A stretch of DNA of 64,000 bases from Raineya sp. (lineage in GTDB: Bacteria; Bacteroidota; Bacteroidia; Cytophagales; Thermonemataceae): positions 62,001 through 126,000 of the forward strand of contig JALONN010000005.1 in NCBI GenBank assembly GCA_025454915.1. Direction: 5' to 3'. Both the position numbers and the translations under genes were made by a program. Below are positions 58,871 through 64,000 of the stretch, piece by piece (positions within the stretch are counted from its first letter, which is position 1; the number at the start of each line of letters is the position of its first letter). A model generated the notes under the pieces. The model was given only the letters and a program-made list of their open reading frames with translations, was not told where the DNA came from and did not search any database.

Positions 58871-60281
58871 AATTTGAAAGGTCTTTATCTATATTTTCAA
58901 GCATAAATTGTGCTAAATTTTTGGCTTGCACCCTCAATTCTGGTACAGCTGTACTTTCCCACAACATACCTTTAAGCAAACTACCTAAAGCAAAAAAACG
59001 ATGATTCACCTCATTATCTTGCTGATAAATAGCTCCATAGATATTTGTTTGGATGCCTAATTTCAAATCATCACTTTGAATAAGTCCTTTTTGATACAAA
59101 TTCTGAATCAAAGGATTATTAGACTGACTAATATCGGTGTTGGGACCAGTACAATTAATAACTCGATTTACCCAAATATAGTTTTCTTTTTTGTTTTTTC
59201 TATCCCAGTAGCTTACTTTTATTTTTTGTGAAGCATGTTCTTCTAAATTTAACAATTTGCCTTTGATTATCTGTAAGTGCTGATTTCTTTGTAATTCTTG
59301 TATTTTATCATAGATATAAGTAGGTAGTCGGTGTCTGGCTACTCCCCATAAATGTCTTGCATGTCGCATAAAAACTTGTTTATCCAATAAACTTAACTCC
59401 TGCCAGATCTTTTGAGAAATGCTTCTTACAGAGTCAATTACGGGTTCTGCTGAAATGCCAAACTGACGAACAAATGTGATATGTTTCCTGAAAATACTAA
59501 ATAATTTGCTCATAGAATAAGGAGCTGATAACTCAGGAAGCATTTGGAGATAAGGAACGCCATTGTGCCTGTGGGGTAAAATTTGGAAACCGTTGGGAGA
59601 TAAAGAATAAATTATCCCCTGAAAATTATTCTCTTGTAGCCCTAACACTACATCAACCATGGTTAATCCATTGCCTATGAGTAATATGCTTTCTAAGTTT
59701 TCTACATTCTCAACACTTTTTTTCATCCAAGGGTTTTGAAAATACTCTGGGTTTTGAAAAAAAGAAGAGTTTATAATAGTAGGATTTTTAGGTAGTTCGT
59801 TTCCTGTGGCTAAAACCACATAATCAGTATTAAAATGTTGTTTATCAGATATTTCTATTTGATATTGCTGTCTTTCAGAAAGATATGTAATATCTGTAAC
59901 CTTCTGATAAATAATCTTTAGATTGGTAGGATTATAAGATTGTAAAACAGATTGCCATGTTTCATGGAGGTAAGTTCCATAAAGCTCTCTTGGTGCAAAA
60001 ACAGTAGCTAAAAGGTTTTTATCTAATTTTTTATAAGGTTCTTTTTGGCTTAACCAATTTAAAAAATGTTCAGGCTCATCAGGGAAGCAACTCATTTTTC
60101 CCACAACTACATTGAGCAAATGGTGTTTGCTGTAAGTATTATAAGCCATTCCTTTTGTAAAGCACTCCTGAGGACTCACAACAACTATTTCTAAATCCTG
60201 CTTCTTCGAAACAATGAGGTGAATAGCAGTCATGAGTCCACTAAAACCTGCTCCAATGATAGTAATGGTCTTTTTTGACAT
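58860..60281 (-). CDS. FAD/NAD(P)-binding protein (YdhS/HcaD-like group)
   Basis: 473 residues. The FAD-binding start is TITIIGAGFSGLMTAIHLI, with GxGxxG. SPQECFTKGMAYNTYSKHHLLNVVVGKMSCFPDEP (in pieces) is typical of the FAD-NAD(P)-binding domain family, and LATGNELPKNP plus ESILLIGNGLTMVDV forms a second dinucleotide fold. RVINCTGPNTDIS is the C-terminal FAD contact. Members oxidise or hydroxylate unknown substrates. Its ATG shares one base with the hisD stop. Confidence 0.82.
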   Translation of the reverse strand: MSKKTITIIGAGFSGLMTAIHLIVSKKQDLEIVVVSPQECFTKGMAYNTYSKHHLLNVVVGKMSCFPDEPEHFLNWLSQKEPYKKLDKNLLATVFAPRELYGTYLHETWQSVLQSYNPTNLKIIYQKVTDITYLSERQQYQIEISDKQHFNTDYVVLATGNELPKNPTIINSSFFQNPEYFQNPWMKKSVENVENLESILLIGNGLTMVDVVLGLQENNFQGIIYSLSPNGFQILPHRHNGVPYLQMLPELSAPYSMSKLFSIFRKHITFVRQFGISAEPVIDSVRSISQKIWQELSLLDKQVFMRHARHLWGVARHRLPTYIYDKIQELQRNQHLQIIKGKLLNLEEHASQKIKVSYWDRKNKKENYIWVNRVINCTGPNTDISQSNNPLIQNLYQKGLIQSDDLKLGIQTNIYGAIYQQDNEVNHRFFALGSLLKGMLWESTAVPELRVQAKNLAQFMLENIDKDLSNYDS

Positions 60282-61561
60282 TATTTTTTTGACTTTAAGC
60301 GAATAGACACTGCATTTTTGTGTGCAAATAGTTCTTCTGCCTCTGCCATCAGTTCAATGGTTGAGCCAATATTAGCCAAACCTTTTTTAGATATTTTTTG
60401 GAATGTTACTTTTTTAACAAAACTATCAACAGAAACACCACTATAAGCAGTTGCATAACCGTTGGTAGGAAGAGTATGGTTTGTTCCAGAAGCATAGTCT
60501 CCAGCACTTTCGGGAGTGTAATTGCCAATGAATACCGAACCTGCATTGATAATTTTTTCAGCTATTTTTTCAGCATTTTTAACAGCTAAAATCAAATGTT
60601 CAGGGGCATATAAGTTGCTTATTTCTAAGGCAATATCTTGATTTTCAACAACAACAACTTTACTATTTTCTAAAGCTTTTTTAGCAATTTCTTGTCTTGG
60701 AAGCTGTTTGAGTTGTTTTTCAACAGCTTTTTTAGCTTTTTCAGCAAATTTCTCTGAAGTCGTTAGTAAAATTACCTGACTATCCACGCCATGTTCTGCC
60801 TGTGAAAGCAAATCGGCAGCTACAAAGTCCGCTACAGCAGAATCATCAGCCCAAACCATCACTTCTGAAGGTCCTGCGGGCATATCAATAGCCACACTGT
60901 CTTGTGAAACATATTGTTTGGCAGCAGTTACATACTGATTTCCTGGTCCAAAAATTTTGTAGACTTTAGGAATAGTTTCTGTTCCATATGCCATTGCCCC
61001 AATAGCCTGTACCCCTCCAATCTTAAATATTTTCTTGATACCTACCAGTTTGGCAGCAAATAAAATAGCAGGGTGCAGATGCTCGCCTTTGGGTGGGCTA
61101 CATAGTATAACTTCCTGACAACCTGCAATCTGTGCAGGTATGCCAAGCATCAGGACAGTTGAAAATAAAGGAGCTGTTCCTCCGGGGATATATAAACCTA
61201 CTTTCTCAATTCCTATACTTTTTCGCCAACAAACAACACCATCCATAGTTTCTATTTTGGTAGTTTTCTTAGAAAACTGAGGTTTATGGAATGTATAAAT
61301 ATTCTGATAAGCCTGTTCAATAGCTTTTTTTAATTCTTTAGGAAGTTGTTTTTCAGCATTTTTCATTTCTTCCTCTGAAACAAGCAGATTGCCAACATAT
61401 TTATCGAACTTTAAATTGTATTTACGGGCTGCTTTATCACCATTTTCTTTTATTTCTTCCAAGATAGGACGAATTTGTTCTATGATGTCAATGTTATTCT
61501 GAGTAGGGCGTTTGAGAATACTAGCCCAAGTATTGCGAGCTGGATTTTTAAGAACTTTCAT
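60281..61561 (-). CDS. hisD: Histidinol dehydrogenase
   Basis: 426 residues from the ATG complementary to 61559-61561; an in-frame ATG four codons upstream is an alternative. Motifs: KIFGPGNQYVTAAKQYV, PAGPSEVMVWAD, DLLSQAEHGVDSQVILLT (Zn-ligand region) and NYTPESAGDYASGTNHTLPT. It oxidises histidinol to histidine in two NAD+-dependent steps. No hisG, hisC or hisB is adjacent; instead it heads an operon with a FAD enzyme and a barrel protein. Confidence 0.92.
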   Translation of the reverse strand: MKVLKNPARNTWASILKRPTQNNIDIIEQIRPILEEIKENGDKAARKYNLKFDKYVGNLLVSEEEMKNAEKQLPKELKKAIEQAYQNIYTFHKPQFSKKTTKIETMDGVVCWRKSIGIEKVGLYIPGGTAPLFSTVLMLGIPAQIAGCQEVILCSPPKGEHLHPAILFAAKLVGIKKIFKIGGVQAIGAMAYGTETIPKVYKIFGPGNQYVTAAKQYVSQDSVAIDMPAGPSEVMVWADDSAVADFVAADLLSQAEHGVDSQVILLTTSEKFAEKAKKAVEKQLKQLPRQEIAKKALENSKVVVVENQDIALEISNLYAPEHLILAVKNAEKIAEKIINAGSVFIGNYTPESAGDYASGTNHTLPTNGYATAYSGVSVDSFVKKVTFQKISKKGLANIGSTIELMAEAEELFAHKNAVSIRLKSKK

Positions 61562-61876
61562 AACAGGTTTCAAAATTGAATGGCAAATTTAATGATTTTA
61601 TAATAATTCTTTGGATTTTATTTCGTCTTATAATAGATGTTATATCATCAATTGAAAAAGATTTGTAAGAATTTGCTTATTGTAAAATAATATATTTTTG
61701 TTTAGGGGTTATACAAAATTTTATAGAATAAAATGCTCATAAAACTATATTTTATTAAGTTGAATAAATTTTGTTTAAAATTGGAAAAGTACAATTTTTT
61801 TATTTAAAAAATCAAAATAGGAGGTTTTTTTATAAAAAAACACAAAAAATAACTTGTTTGTTATCCTTTTTGTTTT

Positions 61877-61884
61877 TACCTTTG
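61877..61884 (+). promoter_or_regulatory. -7 element of the PhaE/phasin-like gene
   Basis: TACCTTTG with TTG at 61854-61856 (20-nt spacer), 24 bp before ATG 61908. It supports that start over the upstream in-frame ATG at 61854. The rest of 61562-61850 is AT-rich and shows no gene. Confidence 0.55.
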
Positions 61885-61907
61885 TGTCATCAAAATCAGA
61901 TAAGATT

Positions 61908-62396
61908 ATGAATCAGGGTAAGGAAATATTGGAGATATTGAGCAAAACTCAGATAAGACAGATGGAGATTTTCCTAGAAACTATCCAGAAAATATCTGAA
62001 GCTTGGGGAAAAGACAATTTTGTTGAAGTTTTCTCAGACTCTTATAAAATTTGGCTTGAAGAACAAACCAAACTGATTCAGGAAATGAACCTGCAAATGC
62101 AAAAACATGCAGGGGTAAATATGCCAAACCATTTACTTGATTTGCAAAAAATGCAAACTAAATGGGATGAGTATCTGAAAAATAATAACAATAACCAATT
62201 TTTTAATCCAGAGAACTTCAATATCAATAACATTGAACAACTCAATGAGATATGGAACAAACTCTATACAAGTTGGTTCGAACCTTTTATGCGTCCCTTC
62301 AAGGAGTTTTCGGCATCGGGTGTAGGAGGATATAATATGATGATGGAAACCGTTAAAGACTACATCAAAGCATTCTCAGGTTATAAAAAGAAATAA
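61908..62396 (+). CDS. Phasin/PhaE-like helical protein (tentative)
   Basis: 162 residues from ATG 61908. Entirely helical and amphipathic, rich in Gln/Glu/Lys, with an Asn-rich segment (YLKNNNNNQFFNP) and the C-terminal helix YNMMMETVKDYIKAFSGYKKK. The layout (W, repeated amphipathic helices, WEPF-like SWFEPFMRPFKEF) resembles the PHA synthase subunit PhaE and phasins that coat polyhydroxyalkanoate granules. No phaC is adjacent; the phaB-like gene is at 1999-2745. Confidence 0.45.
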   Translation: MNQGKEILEILSKTQIRQMEIFLETIQKISEAWGKDNFVEVFSDSYKIWLEEQTKLIQEMNLQMQKHAGVNMPNHLLDLQKMQTKWDEYLKNNNNNQFFNPENFNINNIEQLNEIWNKLYTSWFEPFMRPFKEFSASGVGGYNMMMETVKDYIKAFSGYKKK

Positions 62397-62443
62397 GAAG
62401 CAATTAAGAATAGTAAATTAAGTTGATTTTAATAAGCATACGT

Positions 62444-62478
62444 AAAAAGACTGTCGTTTTTGATGACAGTTTTTTTCT
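62444..62478 (+). terminator. Terminator of the PhaE/phasin-like gene
   Basis: ACTGTC / GACAGT with loop GTTTTTGAT, then T7. Confidence 0.72.
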
Positions 62479-62545
62479 TTTATAATGGATTTTTAAGAAT
62501 AAAAAATTATATTGCTCTGATTCATAAATAAAAATAAAACATATT

Positions 62546-63655
62546 ATGCGTTATCTTATCATTTTTCTGTTGTCTTTTTCCACTTGGCATCTTTTAGCTC
62601 AACCTTCTAAGGATTTCGAAATGGAAATTCTTATACAATGTACTCCTATTGAGAATCAACAAATGTCAGGTACCTGTTGGAGCTTTGCTTCTACCTCATT
62701 TCTAGAAAGTGAACTATTAAGAATGGGAAAAGGAAAAGTGAATCTTTCTGAAATGTATTTTGCATACTATTCATACCTATCCAAAATAGAACAGCATTTG
62801 GCTACACAAGGTCAGAGCTTTTTTACAGCAGGAGGGCAGTTTCATGATGTAATGCGAGTTATAAAAAAATATGGGATTGTTCCTCAGGATGCCTATAAAG
62901 GTCAAAGTCTATTTCAAGGACATTATCACCCACCACTAGACAGCATTATGCAGGCTTATACAATGAATTTATTAAAAAATAATAAAAAAACATTAACAGC
63001 TTCAGATGAGGATTTTGCTAAAACAGTTTTAAATACCTTTTTAGGTACTCCACCAATCACTTTTTATCATCAAGAAAAGCAATATACACCCCAAAATTTT
63101 CTAAAAGAAGGTTTAGGGTTTGATACGGATAATTATATAGAAATCACATCTGTTACGAGTCAGCCTTTTTATACAAAATTTGTTTTAGAGGATAAATACA
63201 ACTGGACAAAAGATATGTATTATAATGTTCCTTTAGAAGACTTTGTAGCAATTACTAACGAAGCTCTTAAAAAAGGCTATACAGTTCTTTGGGACGGAGA
63301 TGCCGTTGAACCTACATTCAAGGCAGAAGAAGGATATGCCTATCTGGCTGACACAACAGTTGTGAATCAACAGACAAGGCAAAGAGACATCAACAATAAA
63401 AATACTCAAATTGAGCATGTAATGCATATTGTAGGACTTGCTAAAGATAAAACCAAAGAAAACATTACTAAAAAAAATAAGAAAGTAAAAGAACAGGCAA
63501 AACATTGGTATTATATAAAGAATTCTTGGGGAGAAATCAGTAAGTTTCATGGATTTTTATACATGAGTGAAGAATATTTCAAAATGAAAACCGTTGCTAT
63601 TGTGGTACATAAAGATGCAATACCTCTTACGATTCGTAAAAAAATGAAGCTGTAA
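62546..63655 (+). CDS. C1-family peptidase (bleomycin hydrolase/aminopeptidase C-like), exported
   Basis: 369 residues. Signal peptide (MRYLIIFLLSFSTWHLLA). Papain-fold triad: Cys44 in QQMSGTCWSFAS, His291 in IEHVMHIVGL, Asn ~328 in YIKNSWGE. The insertions with LSEMYFAYYSYL, GIVPQDAYKG and FVAITNEALKKGYTVLWDGD are those of the PepC/bleomycin hydrolase group, but here a signal peptide places it outside the cytoplasm. A short, highly charged loop (KDKTKENITKKNKK) is inserted before the Asn strand. Confidence 0.88.
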   Translation: MRYLIIFLLSFSTWHLLAQPSKDFEMEILIQCTPIENQQMSGTCWSFASTSFLESELLRMGKGKVNLSEMYFAYYSYLSKIEQHLATQGQSFFTAGGQFHDVMRVIKKYGIVPQDAYKGQSLFQGHYHPPLDSIMQAYTMNLLKNNKKTLTASDEDFAKTVLNTFLGTPPITFYHQEKQYTPQNFLKEGLGFDTDNYIEITSVTSQPFYTKFVLEDKYNWTKDMYYNVPLEDFVAITNEALKKGYTVLWDGDAVEPTFKAEEGYAYLADTTVVNQQTRQRDINNKNTQIEHVMHIVGLAKDKTKENITKKNKKVKEQAKHWYYIKNSWGEISKFHGFLYMSEEYFKMKTVAIVVHKDAIPLTIRKKMKL

Positions 63656-63686
63656 AACTTTTTTGTAAAGACTTACGTACATAAGA

Positions 63687-63694
63687 TAATTTTG
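63687..63694 (+). promoter_or_regulatory. -7 element upstream of the PorP/SprF-type gene
   Basis: TAATTTTG lies ~50 bp before the TTG start codon at 63744. Confidence 0.45.
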
Positions 63695-63743
63695 CATACT
63701 ATTTGTTTTTTTTCTATCATTGCACATTATCAACATCTAAACA

Positions 63744-64000
63744 TTGTTAGCTATCAAGAAGATACAAAAAATATATTTTTATATATTCTTTTGTGGGTTA
63801 CTAACCAATAAATTATTGGCACAAGGTATCCCAAATACCCCTTTTCACTTGCATAATTTTAATAACTATCCTTTACTCAATCCGGCAGCTACAGGTCTAC
63901 CTCCTTTGTTTGGTATTCCAGAAGACCCTTTGTTCTTTTTTACCCACCATAGGCAACAAATAGGAGCCTTTGATAATGTACCGATATATACATCATTGAG
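63744..64000 (+). CDS. PorP/SprF-type (type IX secretion-associated) outer-membrane protein, cut by right edge
   Basis: The frame opens at TTG 63744 (a TAA lies two codons upstream) and runs off the edge. A signal-like N-terminus ending LLAQG is followed by FNNYPLLNPAATG, a typical start of PorP/SprF proteins (YxxNPAxAG), and then THHRQQIGAFDNVPIYTSL (fRqQW-like). Family members carry T9SS substrates or gliding adhesins. Only 85 residues are visible. Confidence 0.6.
   Translation, partial: MLAIKKIQKIYFYIFFCGLLTNKLLAQGIPNTPFHLHNFNNYPLLNPAATGLPPLFGIPEDPLFFFTHHRQQIGAFDNVPIYTSL

Overview
This window is chromosomal DNA of an AT-rich member of the Bacteroidota, most likely a Cytophagales-type bacterium. 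Four things support this. Many genes and both tRNAs are preceded by the Bacteroidota promoter pattern TTG-N19-TAnnTTTG. Recognisable Shine-Dalgarno sites are scarce. Typical family members are present: a PorP/SprF-type protein, the fused CcoNO oxidase subunit, DUF4199, DUF983, an HU/SPOR protein, a tricorn-like protease, MetX and cob(I)alamin adenosyltransferase. Coding density is high. I see no CRISPR array, rRNA, transposase or integrase.

Layout. 1-5.3 kb: HU/SPOR cell-envelope protein (cut by the edge), TrmH/SpoU methyltransferase, acetoacetyl-CoA reductase, a membrane Fe-S oxidoreductase, tRNA-Phe and a DUF4199 protein. 5.4-9.6 kb: accessory island A with a mini zinc ribbon, a SUKH-like protein, hairpin repeats and a KAP P-loop NTPase. 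9.7-18.9 kb: pduO-type adenosyltransferase, ilvE, small membrane and lipoproteins, a vWA protein, a BamA/TamA-like barrel and a six-gene operon headed by a TetR regulator. 19.2-25.5 kb: cbb3 oxidase operon (thioredoxin-like, ccoI, ccoS, ccoNO, ccoQ, ccoP). 25.6-29.3 kb: lipoprotein-type methyltransferase, AEC transporter, barrel, Skp/OmpH-like lipoprotein and tRNA-Leu. 29.3-31.9 kb: accessory island B with a coiled-coil membrane protein and a Ser-rich secreted protein. 32-52.4 kb: mainly housekeeping genes (tricorn-like protease, metX, radA, FecCD permease, parC-like, fur, obg, acpH, sugar MFS). 52.4-54.9 kb: accessory island C with a membrane-anchor protein, a histidine-kinase-like ATPase and a STAS-like protein. 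54.9-64 kb: ABC exporter, hisD with a FAD/NAD(P) enzyme and a barrel, a possible PhaE/phasin, a C1 peptidase and a PorP/SprF-type gene cut by the edge.

The most unusual signal lies in the three accessory islands. The leading gene of each is preceded by a 182-bp non-coding element that I found nowhere else in the window. Its boxes lie at identical spacings in all three copies: TA(T/G)TTT(T/G)G - 22 nt - AAATATTACAC - 80 nt - TTACAC - 9 nt - the palindrome ATCAGGGATTCCCTGAT - 22 nt - AGATTGG. The genes it precedes are unrelated: a KAP NTPase, a two-TM coiled-coil protein, and a three-gene HATPase/STAS-like operon. The islands are also bordered by shared dispersed repeats and small hairpin repeats. 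I infer a common structured leader RNA or operator that co-regulates an accessory, possibly defence or stress, gene set. Function is not shown by the sequence.
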